Below are positions 7,585 to 16,330 of a stretch of DNA of 35,561 bases, in pieces. Source of the stretch: Verrucomicrobiaceae bacterium (GTDB taxonomy: Bacteria; Verrucomicrobiota; Verrucomicrobiia; Verrucomicrobiales; V1-33); the NCBI GenBank assembly GCA_027483175.1, contig JAIXVE010000165.1, positions 1 to 35,561 on the forward strand, read 5' to 3'. The stretch's first letter is position 1. Each line of letters begins with the position of its first letter. A program made the translations under genes and the position numbers. The notes under the pieces are model-generated. The model saw nothing but the letters and a program-made list of their open reading frames with translations, made no database searches and was not told the origin of the DNA.

Positions 7585-7668
7585 GCGTTCCTACAGAACG
7601 CTGGGGTCGGGGCGGTGTCATACCCAGAGCGTTGCTCTGGGCTGGTATACGGTGTCCCGTTGGGACAC
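7585..7668. repeat. Three perfect consecutive hairpins
   Basis: Three perfect inverted repeats in 84 nt: GCGTTC-ctaca-GAACGC (7585-7601), CCCAGAGC-gtt-GCTCTGGG (7623-7641) and GTGTCCC-gtt-GGGACAC (7652-7668). The last two share the same three-base loop. It lies between convergent genes (7083-7553 + and 7810-11919 -), where it could stop transcription from both sides. There is no U-tract, so a REP-like mobile palindrome is the other reading. Confidence 0.75.
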
Positions 7669-7809
7669 GGGTCGGAGGTGAATGGCGCAAAGATGAGACA
7701 GGTCTTCGGGGGAGATGGCGGTCAGCCCTCGTTCAAATCCAGCGATCACCCGCCTTATCCTAGCGCTATTCCGGCGAGGGCTTCTGGCGGGAGGGGTGAG
7801 GTGGAGGGG

Positions 7810-10800
7810 TTAGGGGGTGGCGATGCGCCAGTAGCGGGGGGTGGGGGATGTGGGGAGGGGGATGGATTCGGTGCGGGAGTCGGGGGTGGCGGGGAAGCGT
7901 CGGGTGACGGACCATGACTGGAGGTCGGACGATTCCTGGAGTTGGTAGGTACGACCGGCGAGGGCGCGGAAGGAGAAGCTGTTGCCGGTGGGGGCGGGTT
8001 GGAGGGTGAAGGAATCGAGCGGGTCTGAGGGGTCGGTTCCTGAGAGGAATTCGGAGAGATTGGAGGCACCGTCGCCGTCGCGGTCGTCTGGGCCGTCTGG
8101 TGAGGTGGTGGAGAAGCCGTTGAGGGATTCCCAGTAATCGGGGAGCCCGTCGGCGTCGGAGTCGGTGGTGTCGAGATCGCGGCCGGGGGATGGGGTGGCG
8201 GCGGTCCATGTGAGGGGATCGCTGCCGGGAGCTGTCGGGATGGGTCGTTGGAGCGAGAGACCGCGGCCATCGGCTTCGGGTCGCCATGGCGGGGAGTCGC
8301 TGTATGAGACCGACCAGACGGGGCTCCCGGCGAGCGAAAGCGTGAGGGACTCGCCGCTGTTGGCGAGTTTGTCAGTGAAGTCGCCGTTAGGGGTGATGGT
8401 GGGGAATCGTTGGGAGAAGGCGATGGGGTTGCGAGCGATGAGGAAGAAAGCGCCTGGTGGGATGATGGTGGCTGGTGGGAAGGCGAAGGTGATGCCGGAG
8501 GAGAAGGAGAGACCGGTGGCGTCGATGGGGGAGGTGCCGGTGTTTTTGAGTTCGAGGAATTCGAATTCGGCGCTGTCGAGGAAGGGGTCGAGTTGGTCTT
8601 CCGGGTGGTAGTGGATTTCGGTGAGGCGGAGGGCGGAGACGTCCTGAGGGGGGAAGAACGAGGCGGAGACTGGGCCGCTCCATGCGGTGCCGTTGCGGGA
8701 GCGGGCGATGATGGTGGTGGGTGAGGAGATGGCGATCGGGCCGGAGGGGGAGGAGGCGGTTGGTGAGGGAGAGCCGCCGCGGAGACGCGGGTCGGAGCCG
8801 TCGGTGGTGAAGAAGATGGTTCCTGTGGGAGCGGAGAGCGAGAGGGAGAAGCCAGCGGGGACGGGGCCGCCGGGATGGCTGAAGGCGGGCGGGGCGACGA
8901 ACTGGGCGTCCATGGCGGCGGCGCGGGCGAGCATCCATGATTTCATGGTGGCGAGGTTGGCGGACCATGTGGAGGCGGTGAGCCCGCTGCGGGCGGCGAC
9001 GACGGGAGTGATGGCGGCGGCCTGGGAGTCGACGACATCGGCGAGGGCGGCGTCGGTCCACGCGGTCAAGCGGAGCCGTTGCCATTCGTCGGTGTAGGCC
9101 TGCATGAATTCGGGGTCGGTGACGAGACGCCGGTAGAAGAGCCGGTCGTGGGCCCATGTGAGGGCGGCGTTGCCGGTGGAGCCGCTGGTGGTATTGCGGT
9201 CGAAGGCGCGGTCGAAGTCCCAGACGGAGGCCCAGCGGAGCGGGGCGCCGGATTTTTCGCGGGAGAGGAAACTGCTGAGGACGACGGCGTCCTGGTTTTT
9301 GGTGAACGTGTGGATGATGAGGTGGCGGGCCCAGTTAGGGACATCGATGAGCGGGGCGTAGCCGGTGACGGGGTCGGTGAAGGAAGGGCTGTAGAGGGCG
9401 GCGTCGAAGCGGCGGAGATCGTCCTGAATGACGGAGCGCTGGGTGGTGGAGAGATCGGCGGGGGCGGGCGAGATGAAATTGAAGAACGAGTGGTAGAAGT
9501 TAGGCTGGTCGTCGTTGGCGGGAGTGATGCCCGAGCCGGAGCCCGTGCCGCCGGGGGATTGGATGGCCTGGAAGCCCCTGGGGTTGTCGTCGGGCGTCTG
9601 GAGGAGACGGTCGGGACCGGCGGTGTGGAAGTGGCGGGGGATGGGGACGGAGGCGGTGATGGCGTCCATTCGGTCGACGCTGAGGAGCCAGCCGCCGGAG
9701 GTGCCGGAGGCGTTGAGGTAGTTGAAGTCGATGCGGTCTTTGCCGCGGGACGGTTTTTCGGTGAGGATGGCGAGCCCGCGGTGGTCGGCCATGGTGAGGT
9801 CGCCGCCGGAGTCGAGGAAGAGTTCGACGAAGCGGAAGCGCGGGGCTGGGAAGCCGCTGAGGCGGGCGAGTTCGTAGGTGACCGAGTTGTGGATGAGCGT
9901 GTTGTCGAACTGGGCGGGGTCTGGGCCGTAGAGGACCCAGTCGGCGTCGGCGGGGAGATCGGCGAGGGGGAGATCGCGTTCGGAGTTGTCGCGTTCGCCC
10001 CATGTTTCGAGCGAGTAGCTTTTTTCTGCGAAGGTGAAGGAACTGGAGCCGCGGACCTTGAGACCGGCGCGGGAGCGGGCGGTGGCTGGCGAGGCCATGG
10101 TGGTGGCGGCGAGCGGGTCGTCGAGGATGGCGAGCGAGTGTGGCTGGAGAGGGACGGCGGTGACGGAGGAACCGTCGCCGTTAGGGCCGCGGGCGCTGAC
10201 GCCGGGGACGGCACCTGCGCCGTGATTGCTGAGGATGACGACCGGGAGCGGGGAGGAGAAGGATTGCGTGTCCGGGGCGAGTTTGAGGGCGGAGCGGGAG
10301 GCGGTGGCACCGAAGCGTTCGGAGGGGAAGAGATAGGCGACCCGGAGGTTGGTGCTGGTGGAAATTGATAGGGGCGAGGTGAAAGGAGGCGAAGCGAAGT
10401 CCGGGAGCGAGCCATCGAGCGAATAGCGGGCGGTGGCTCCGGGGATGGCGGCTGGGGGAGGGATGGAGAGCGAGGAGGAGAAGACGGCGGGGAAGACGAG
10501 GGAGATGCCGTCTTTGACGGAGGACTGGGCGTCGGTGTTGAGAGCGCCGGGGGAAGGGATGGCGAAGTAGCGGAAGCCGGAGGCAGAGCCGGTGGCGAGC
10601 CCGCCGCTTTGGTTGGCGAACTGTTCCGGATAGGTGAAGGCGGAGACCGGTTGGCCGTCGGGATTGACGAGGGCGAGGTAGCTATTGGCGGCGTTGCTGA
10701 GAGCGAAGGACGCGTGGTAGGGGCCGCTGGCGGGCGTGCGGTTTTTGCCGGAGGCCCAGATGTGGATGAAGCCGCCGGGGGCGATGGTGGCGTCCGGGAG

Positions 10801-11919
10801 CGGCCATTTGCGCGGGAGAGCGGGGTTGTCGGTGAGCGACCAACCGGAGGTGGAGAGCGGGTTGGGGGAAGGGTTGTGGAGTTCGATCCAATCGCTCTGC
10901 TGACCGTCTTCGTCGCGGAGACCGCTGTCGTTTTCGGCGAGGAATTCGGTGATCCGGAGAGAGGCGGCGGGGTCGAGGATTTCGAGGGCGGCGGAGTTGG
11001 TGCTGGTGGTGCCGGAGACGTTGGTGGCCTGGCACCAGTAGTCGCCGGTGTTCGCGGCGGAGACCGCGGGAAGTGTGAGGGAGGGGGCGTTGGAGTCCGG
11101 GAGGGCGATGGTGTTATGGAACCATTGCCATGAGGAGACCTGGCCGGAGAAGGCGGCGGTTAGGGTGACTTCGGAGCCGATGGGGGTGCTGCGGGAGATT
11201 GGGTGGGTGGTGACGAGCGGGCGCGGGGGAGGCGGCGGGTCACTGATGAGGAACGAGACAGAGTTCCAGTAGCCGTCGCCGCGATTGCCGGAGGAACCGG
11301 TGCCCCATTGGACGCCATTGAAGGCTCCGGTGGTGCCGGAGTAGCCTGAGGCTTTGAGGACACCGTCGACGAAGTAGTCGGCGGTGGCGGAGATGGGGTC
11401 GTAGACGAGCTGGTGTTCGTGGTAGAGGGAGGGATCGACGCCGGTTAGGGTGATGGAGGGACCGCCGGTGAGCGTGACGACGAGGTCGCCGAAGGCGTTG
11501 ATGTCGAAGAAGAGGATCCAGCGTTTGGCGGCGTTATTGCCGTAGAGGAGGACGACGGAGGTGCCGCTGGCGTTTCCAGCGACGGGGTCGAGCATGCGCA
11601 TTCTGGTGGCCATGCGCCAGCCGTTGGCGGCGGCGGCGGCGTGCTGGGCGGCGGAGAACGAGCGGTTCCATGTGAGGAACTGGGAAGCGGCGGCGCTGTT
11701 GTCGAGCATGCGCCATGCGTTGAGACCGGAGGAACCGTCGGAGGGGACGGCGGCGCTGAGGAAGTTCGCGACGTCGGAGGTGGGCGTTCCGGGTGTCCAG
11801 CCGGAGGCGGCGGGAGAGGGGACGGCGTTGCCGGCGACCCCGGCCTGATAATCGGCGGCGAGATCAGCGGCGTGGGCGGAGACGGCGGCGAGGAGGAGGG
11901 CGGCGAGCGGACGTTTCAT
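7810..11919 (-). CDS. Secreted 1369-aa LTD / CotH-kinase-like protein
   Basis: Start ATG at 11919, where a signal peptide (MKRPLAALLLAAVSAHA) begins; the frame is open further upstream, but that stretch is a shadow of the next gene. Order of parts, approximate: LamG-like beta domain 20-225; Ig-like domain 235-315 (TTHPISRSTPIGSEV, YWCQATN); LTD 320-450 (RITEFLAEND, DWIELHNPS); chitobiase-C-like strand repeat 490-530; CotH-like kinase domain 560-1005 with LKVRGSSS, a Lys-containing AEKSYSLE strand and the acidic VWDFDRAFDRN; a second chitobiase-like unit near 1033 (FFTTDGSDP); second LTD 1096-1210 (RLTEIHYHPED); calcium-binding type-3-like repeats 1250-1303 (DSDADGLPDYWE, DDRDGDGASNLSEF); a short beta tail. 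CotH proteins of spores and some secreted effectors are protein kinases; activity here is inferred. No PEP-CTERM or other sorting tail is visible. It starts 31 nt after a PEP-CTERM gene on the same strand. Confidence 0.9.
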   Translation of the reverse strand: MKRPLAALLLAAVSAHAADLAADYQAGVAGNAVPSPAASGWTPGTPTSDVANFLSAAVPSDGSSGLNAWRMLDNSAAASQFLTWNRSFSAAQHAAAAANGWRMATRMRMLDPVAGNASGTSVVLLYGNNAAKRWILFFDINAFGDLVVTLTGGPSITLTGVDPSLYHEHQLVYDPISATADYFVDGVLKASGYSGTTGAFNGVQWGTGSSGNRGDGYWNSVSFLISDPPPPPRPLVTTHPISRSTPIGSEVTLTAAFSGQVSSWQWFHNTIALPDSNAPSLTLPAVSAANTGDYWCQATNVSGTTSTNSAALEILDPAASLRITEFLAENDSGLRDEDGQQSDWIELHNPSPNPLSTSGWSLTDNPALPRKWPLPDATIAPGGFIHIWASGKNRTPASGPYHASFALSNAANSYLALVNPDGQPVSAFTYPEQFANQSGGLATGSASGFRYFAIPSPGALNTDAQSSVKDGISLVFPAVFSSSLSIPPPAAIPGATARYSLDGSLPDFASPPFTSPLSISTSTNLRVAYLFPSERFGATASRSALKLAPDTQSFSSPLPVVILSNHGAGAVPGVSARGPNGDGSSVTAVPLQPHSLAILDDPLAATTMASPATARSRAGLKVRGSSSFTFAEKSYSLETWGERDNSERDLPLADLPADADWVLYGPDPAQFDNTLIHNSVTYELARLSGFPAPRFRFVELFLDSGGDLTMADHRGLAILTEKPSRGKDRIDFNYLNASGTSGGWLLSVDRMDAITASVPIPRHFHTAGPDRLLQTPDDNPRGFQAIQSPGGTGSGSGITPANDDQPNFYHSFFNFISPAPADLSTTQRSVIQDDLRRFDAALYSPSFTDPVTGYAPLIDVPNWARHLIIHTFTKNQDAVVLSSFLSREKSGAPLRWASVWDFDRAFDRNTTSGSTGNAALTWAHDRLFYRRLVTDPEFMQAYTDEWQRLRLTAWTDAALADVVDSQAAAITPVVAARSGLTASTWSANLATMKSWMLARAAAMDAQFVAPPAFSHPGGPVPAGFSLSLSAPTGTIFFTTDGSDPRLRGGSPSPTASSPSGPIAISSPTTIIARSRNGTAWSGPVSASFFPPQDVSALRLTEIHYHPEDQLDPFLDSAEFEFLELKNTGTSPIDATGLSFSSGITFAFPPATIIPPGAFFLIARNPIAFSQRFPTITPNGDFTDKLANSGESLTLSLAGSPVWSVSYSDSPPWRPEADGRGLSLQRPIPTAPGSDPLTWTAATPSPGRDLDTTDSDADGLPDYWESLNGFSTTSPDGPDDRDGDGASNLSEFLSGTDPSDPLDSFTLQPAPTGNSFSFRALAGRTYQLQESSDLQSWSVTRRFPATPDSRTESIPLPTSPTPRYWRIATP

Positions 11920-11950
11920 GGAGACGGCGGGCCGGGTGCGGCCGCGGCGG

Positions 11951-12685
11951 TCAGCGGCGGCGGCGGAGGGCCATGCCGAGAGCGGCGAGGGATAGGGTGA
12001 GGGTGGAGGTTGGCTCCGGGATGGTTTCGGTGGAGGCGACGAAGTAGACCCCCCAGTCGGCGGCGGCACCGGCGGTGGTGCGGACCTGGGTGGTTTCAGC
12101 CAGGTAGCCTGAGCCTGCGGCACCGGCACCGGCTTCGACGATGACGCGGAACTGGGCGACATCGACGGAGGAGTCGGAAGTTTCCGAGAAGACGAACCAG
12201 TAGGTGGTGTCCTTGTCCAGCGTGATGGCTGGGAACGAGAACGTGAAGCCTTCGAAGGGAGCGGCGACGGCGGCGGAGGTGCCTGCGCCGTTGATGGCGT
12301 CGACGTCGGCCCATGAGATGCCGTTGGAGGAGACGCCGAGGAGATTGCCGACGTCTGCGGGGTTGGTGCCGCCGGTGAAGGCGTCATAGACCTTGAGGAA
12401 GACGGGAGTGGTGGAGGAAGTGATCAGGCCGGCGGTGGCACCGAACTGGGGCGTGGTGGCGTCGTTGAAGCCCGGGCGGTGGAGCGTGATGGCGTTGAGG
12501 GCGATCGATTGTGTGAGGGTGCTGGCGGGGCCGCTGCCGCCGGCCTGGGGTTTGAAGGCGAAGCCGCGGATGTTGGCGCGGTCGCCGGAGGCGATGGTGG
12601 CGGCGGCGGTGTTGTCGATGAGGACGGTGGCGGCCGGAGCGGAGGAGGCGGCGGCGAGGGTGGCGAGAAGGGAAAGGCGCTTCAT
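11951..12685 (-). CDS. PEP-CTERM sorting-domain protein
   Basis: 244 aa from the ATG at 12685, where the signal peptide MKRLSLLATLAAASSAPA begins; a longer open frame upstream is not needed. The mature protein is a Ser/Thr/Ala/Gly-rich beta-strand protein: a choice-of-anchor-like domain with TYWFVFSETSD and a strand rich in Val/Ala. It ends with the sorting signal: IPEP, a hydrophobic helix (TLTLSLAALGMAL) and RRRR. Such proteins are cut and released or attached by an exosortase, which is not in this window. It probably belongs to extracellular matrix or exopolysaccharide-associated material. It precedes the 1369-aa CotH gene by 31 nt and follows the regulator gene by 80 nt, all on the same strand. 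Confidence 0.9.
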   Translation of the reverse strand: MKRLSLLATLAAASSAPAATVLIDNTAAATIASGDRANIRGFAFKPQAGGSGPASTLTQSIALNAITLHRPGFNDATTPQFGATAGLITSSTTPVFLKVYDAFTGGTNPADVGNLLGVSSNGISWADVDAINGAGTSAAVAAPFEGFTFSFPAITLDKDTTYWFVFSETSDSSVDVAQFRVIVEAGAGAAGSGYLAETTQVRTTAGAAADWGVYFVASTETIPEPTSTLTLSLAALGMALRRRR

Positions 12686-12765
12686 GAGTTTGGGTGCAGC
12701 ATGCGGTCGGGTGGGTCGTGGTGCCACCATTGAGCACTTGTTCTGAGACCGGACAGGTGAGACGT

Positions 12766-13821
12766 TTACAGGGACGTGCCGTCGATGAATTCGGGGAGGA
12801 CGAGGTCCGAGGATGGTGGCGGGGATTTGCCGTGGATCCATGAGAGGACGAGACGGGCGAGCCGGGCGGCGAAGGGGTCGGGCGGGACGGCGTAGCGGGC
12901 GGGTTGGGGGAGGAGGTGGGATAGGACGGGGTCGTCGTCGCGGGAGATGATGCGGATGTCGTGGGGGATGCGGCGGCCGAGTTGGAGGAGACGACTGATG
13001 ACGGTGATGGTGTGGGTGCTGTGGCAGACGAGGAGACCGTCGGGTGCGTCGGGGCGATCCATGGCGGCGTTGAGGGCGCGGAGGAGCCCGTCTGGGGAGC
13101 CGTCGTGCTGGATGGAGGCGGGGGTGTGGGGGCCGCAGCCGTCGCGGAAGCCGGCTGCGCTTTCGCGATCGCCGGCGAGCATGGTGCGGGGGATGACGAT
13201 GGCTGGGCGGTGGGTACCGCGGGCGAGGAGACGCGTGGCGGCGTGGCGGCAGGCGGCGAAGTAGTCCCAGTCGACGCCGGGGAGATTGATGGAGGCGTGC
13301 ATGGAGCCTGCGATGACGGCGGGGAGGCCACGGGCGGCGAACCAGCGCTGGGTTTCCGGGCCGCAGCGGAGGAGGAGCCAGACCGAGCCAGGGAAGAGGG
13401 CGACGAGGGCTTCGAGACGCCGGGCGGGTCTGGACATGGAGCTGGCGGTGCTGGTGGTGAACTCGAGGGAGAGCCCTGAGTTGCCGAGGAGAGAGCGGAG
13501 GGCGTCGATCCAGAGGAGTGTGCCTGCGGTTAGGTGGAAGTAGCGGTCTTTGGAGAGGATGACGACGCGGGAGAGGGGTGGGTTGGATCGGGCGGGCGGG
13601 ATGGAGACGATTTCGCGGGGTTTGCCCTGGGAGACGCGGAGGAGCCCTTCGGATTGGAGGACATCGAGGGCGGCGCGGAGAGAGGCGCGGCCGACGTGGA
13701 GACGGCGGGCGAGGACGAGTTCGCCGGGGAGGGTGCCTTGGTAGGTGCCGTCGGCGATTTCCGAGCGGAGGATGGCGCAGATCTGGGAGGTGAGGGAGAC
13801 GCGCTGGGGCAGCGGTGGCAT
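12766..13821 (-). CDS. GntR-type winged helix with LacI-type sensor domain
   Basis: 351 aa from the ATG at 13821. Residues about 8-75 form a GntR winged helix (LTSQICAILRSEIADGTY, GELVLARRLHVGRASLRAAL, LQSEGLLRVS). Residues about 85-345 resemble a periplasmic-binding-protein/LacI-type sugar sensor, with VVILSKDR at the first strand, the AMDRPDAPDGLLVCHS hinge region and IRIISRDDDP near the end. This layout (GntR head, LacI body) is typical of sugar-responsive repressors in Verrucomicrobiota and Bacillota. It stands divergently from the sulfatase gene (86 nt apart) and upstream of the PEP-CTERM/CotH genes on its own strand, so both are candidate targets. No clear operator palindrome was found in the 86-nt gap. 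Ligand unknown. Confidence 0.85.
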   Translation of the reverse strand: MPPLPQRVSLTSQICAILRSEIADGTYQGTLPGELVLARRLHVGRASLRAALDVLQSEGLLRVSQGKPREIVSIPPARSNPPLSRVVILSKDRYFHLTAGTLLWIDALRSLLGNSGLSLEFTTSTASSMSRPARRLEALVALFPGSVWLLLRCGPETQRWFAARGLPAVIAGSMHASINLPGVDWDYFAACRHAATRLLARGTHRPAIVIPRTMLAGDRESAAGFRDGCGPHTPASIQHDGSPDGLLRALNAAMDRPDAPDGLLVCHSTHTITVISRLLQLGRRIPHDIRIISRDDDPVLSHLLPQPARYAVPPDPFAARLARLVLSWIHGKSPPPSSDLVLPEFIDGTSL

Positions 13822-13907
13822 GGGTGGCAGGGTAACGGAGGAAAGCGGTGGAGCGGATGCCGTGGATGCGGAGGATTCAGGATGGCGGGAGCAGGCATGA
13901 TGGGGGG

Positions 13908-15338
13908 ATGCGAGCGTTACTGATTCTGATGATGGGTTTGGCGGTGTCGGGTGCGGCGGCGGCGGGGCCGAACGTGGTGTTTGTGCTAGCGGACGACATG
14001 GGGTGGGGGGATTTGCGGGCGAATTATGCGGAGGGGAAGATTGCGACGCCGAGGTTGGATCGGATGGCTGCGGAGGGGATGCGGTTTACGGATGCGCACA
14101 GTGCGTCGGCGGTGTGCACGCCGACGAGGTATGGGGTGATGACGGGACGGTACTGCTGGCGGACGCGGTTGAAGAAGGGAGTGCTGGGCGGGTGGTCGCC
14201 GGCGTTGATTGAGTCGGGACGGGAGACGGTGGCGACGTTTTTGCGGGCGCAGGGTTATGAGACCGCGTGCATTGGGAAGTGGCATCTGGGGATGGATTGG
14301 GCGGTGGCGGGAGGATTGGGTGATGGGATTGATCCGAAGGGAGATCCGAGGAAGATTGACTTCAAGGAACGGGCGCGGCGGGGGCCGGACGAGCAGGGGT
14401 TTGGGCATTGGTTCGGGATCAGTGCGTCATTGGACATGCCGCCGTATGCGTTCATCCGGAACGGGCGGATTGAGGGCGAGCTGAGTGTGGAGAAGCAGTG
14501 GATTCGGAAAGGGCCGGCGACTCCGGAGTTTGAGGCGGTGGATGTGCTGCCGGCGTTGGAGCGGGAGGCGGTGGCGTGGCTGGAGAAGCGGGCGGCGGAT
14601 GCGAAGCCGTTCTTTCTGTATCTGCCGCTAGCGTCGCCGCACACGCCGGTGGTGCCGTCGAAGGCGTGGGAGGGGAAGAGCGGGATCGGGGCGTACGGGG
14701 ATTTTGCGATGCAGACGGATGCGGTGTGCGGGTCGGTGCTGGATGCGCTGGAGCGGTTGAAGCTGGCGGAGAATACGCTAGTGATTTTCACGAGTGACAA
14801 CGGGGCGACGCCGGATAATCCCGGGCAGCGGACGGATCGAGCGGGGCATCGGTCGCACGGGCCGTGGCGTGGGACGAAGGCGGACATCTGGGAGGGCGGG
14901 CACAGGGTGCCGTTTGTGGCGCGGTGGCCTGGGAAGACCCCGGCGGGGACGGTTTGTGAGGATCCGATCTGTCTGAATGCGCTGTTTGCGACGGTGGCGG
15001 AATTGTGCGGCGCGAAGGTGCCGGAGGGGGCGGCTCCTGACAGTTACAGCATTGCGGGGCATCTGCGGGGAGAGAAGCCGAAAGGGGCGAGTCATCCCTA
15101 TCTGATTCATCATTCGATCAGCGGGATGTTTGCGGTGCGTCAGGGGAGCTGGAAGTATATCGAGGGCGAGGGGAGTGGCGGGTGGAGCAAGGGTGGGAAG
15201 GACGGGAAGACGGCGCAGCTTTATGATTTGAGTCGGGATCCTGGGGAGACGGTGAATCGGGTGGAGGAAGAGATGGGGAAGGCGGCGGAGTTGCGGGCGT
15301 TGCTGGAGAAGAGCCGGGCGGGGGCGGTCGGTGAGTGA
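13908..15338 (+). CDS. Secreted Cys-type sulfatase
   Basis: 476 aa from the ATG at 13908, which follows a gggggg tract and begins the signal peptide (MRALLILMMGLAVSGAAAA). Sulfatase landmarks by residue: Asp29/Asp30 (VLADDMGWGD) for the metal; Cys70 in CTPTR, the formylglycine site; Lys124 and His126 (GKWHLGM); His245 (SPHTP); Asp297/Asn298 (FTSDNG). The formylglycine motif has Thr at its fourth position where most members have Ser; the Cys, Pro and Arg are intact. It hydrolyses a sulfate ester, probably of a polysaccharide or glycan, outside the cytoplasm; activation needs a formylglycine-generating enzyme not in the window. It diverges from the GntR/LacI-type regulator. No family-specific marker fixes the substrate. 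Confidence 0.92.
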   Translation: MRALLILMMGLAVSGAAAAGPNVVFVLADDMGWGDLRANYAEGKIATPRLDRMAAEGMRFTDAHSASAVCTPTRYGVMTGRYCWRTRLKKGVLGGWSPALIESGRETVATFLRAQGYETACIGKWHLGMDWAVAGGLGDGIDPKGDPRKIDFKERARRGPDEQGFGHWFGISASLDMPPYAFIRNGRIEGELSVEKQWIRKGPATPEFEAVDVLPALEREAVAWLEKRAADAKPFFLYLPLASPHTPVVPSKAWEGKSGIGAYGDFAMQTDAVCGSVLDALERLKLAENTLVIFTSDNGATPDNPGQRTDRAGHRSHGPWRGTKADIWEGGHRVPFVARWPGKTPAGTVCEDPICLNALFATVAELCGAKVPEGAAPDSYSIAGHLRGEKPKGASHPYLIHHSISGMFAVRQGSWKYIEGEGSGGWSKGGKDGKTAQLYDLSRDPGETVNRVEEEMGKAAELRALLEKSRAGAVGE

Positions 15339-15376
15339 TTCATGGGTGGTTCATGTGAGGATAGTACGGTGTGGTG

Positions 15377-16279
15377 ATGAATCGAACCCGTGTTCTGACG
15401 ATGCTGCTTGGGGGCAGTGTGGCGGTGAATTTTTGGCAGTGGGGCAGGATTGGGGAATTGGCTGATGGGTCGGGGGTGCGGGTGTGGCGTAAGGTGGTGG
15501 TGGTGGAAGAGGCGAAGCCGGATGTGAAGGTTGGTGGGGCGAAGGCGGGCGGCGGGGGAGGAGAGAAGGCGGAGGTGGCCGGGAGTGAGGTGCGGGATAC
15601 TGATGCGGATGCGGCGCTGGCATCGCGGAGCGAGGAGGAATTGTTATTCGGGGTGACGCCAGGGTCGGTGAAGGAGCATCGAGGGGAGGTGAAGGCGACG
15701 ACGCGGGCGAGGATGGTGGAGTTGGCGAAGGAAGAGCCGTCGGTGGCTCCGAAGTTCCGATTGGAGGCGGTGTTGTTGCTGCCGGGGGATCGGCGGGTGG
15801 AGTTGGGGACGTCGGAGATTGAGGCCGGGAGCCACATGAAGTTTGAGAAGCTGAAGGAATTTCCCTATCCGACGAGTATCGGGCTGGCGTCGATGAAGCC
15901 GGTGGCTGGGAAGGTGGAGGGGACGAGTTTTCCGGTGACGCCGACGGTGCCTGGGGATTTTGAGTTCGCGAATACGGGGATTGAAGTGGAGGTGGATGTG
16001 ACGCCTGCGCCGGGTGCGCTGGTGTTGGGTGGGATGCTGAAGCACCGGGCGTTTGAGGGGTTCGGGCGGATGCCTGGGGAAGTGTTTGGGGAGGTGCGGG
16101 AGCCGGTGGCGGATGGGAGTTCGATTGTGCTGACGGAGAACAAGGTCCTGCAGCCGCAGTTTGTGGTGGCGGAGGTACCGTTTCTGGCGGCGGCGGTGGC
16201 GGGGGTGCCGATTCGGGTGCCGGTGCGGATGGCGTTTGGGCAGACGTTTCTGGAGCTGACGTGTACGCCGGTGGAGTGA
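15377..16279 (+). CDS. Secretin C-domain-like exported protein
   Basis: 300 aa from the ATG at 15377; two GTG codons directly before it are alternatives. The N-terminus is a membrane anchor or signal (TRVLTMLLGGSVAVNFW). A low-complexity linker of Gly/Lys/Glu follows (about 35-75). The C-terminal two thirds resemble the beta domain of secretin-like proteins: PSVAPKFRLEAVLLL, GDFEFANTGIEVEVDVTP, GFGRMPGEVFGE, IVLTENKVLQPQF, then a final strand FLELTCTPVE. Full secretins have N0/N1 domains ahead of this and many more residues, so this is a small solo version of unknown partner. The match is by pattern memory, not by search. It follows the sulfatase by 38 nt. Confidence 0.6.
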   Translation: MNRTRVLTMLLGGSVAVNFWQWGRIGELADGSGVRVWRKVVVVEEAKPDVKVGGAKAGGGGGEKAEVAGSEVRDTDADAALASRSEEELLFGVTPGSVKEHRGEVKATTRARMVELAKEEPSVAPKFRLEAVLLLPGDRRVELGTSEIEAGSHMKFEKLKEFPYPTSIGLASMKPVAGKVEGTSFPVTPTVPGDFEFANTGIEVEVDVTPAPGALVLGGMLKHRAFEGFGRMPGEVFGEVREPVADGSSIVLTENKVLQPQFVVAEVPFLAAAVAGVPIRVPVRMAFGQTFLELTCTPVE

Positions 16280-16330
16280 GGGGATTGAGGAAAGAGGAAA
16301 GCCTGAGGGGATGGGGGACGTTGAGGGAGG

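Noticed and set aside
9079-10368. 429-codon open frame on the + strand
   Set aside because: Shadow of the 1369-aa gene; repetitive Gly/Val/Glu composition.
11920-12387. N-terminal extension of the 1369-aa protein
   Set aside because: Overlaps the PEP-CTERM gene, is Pro/Ser-rich, and lies before a clear signal peptide start.
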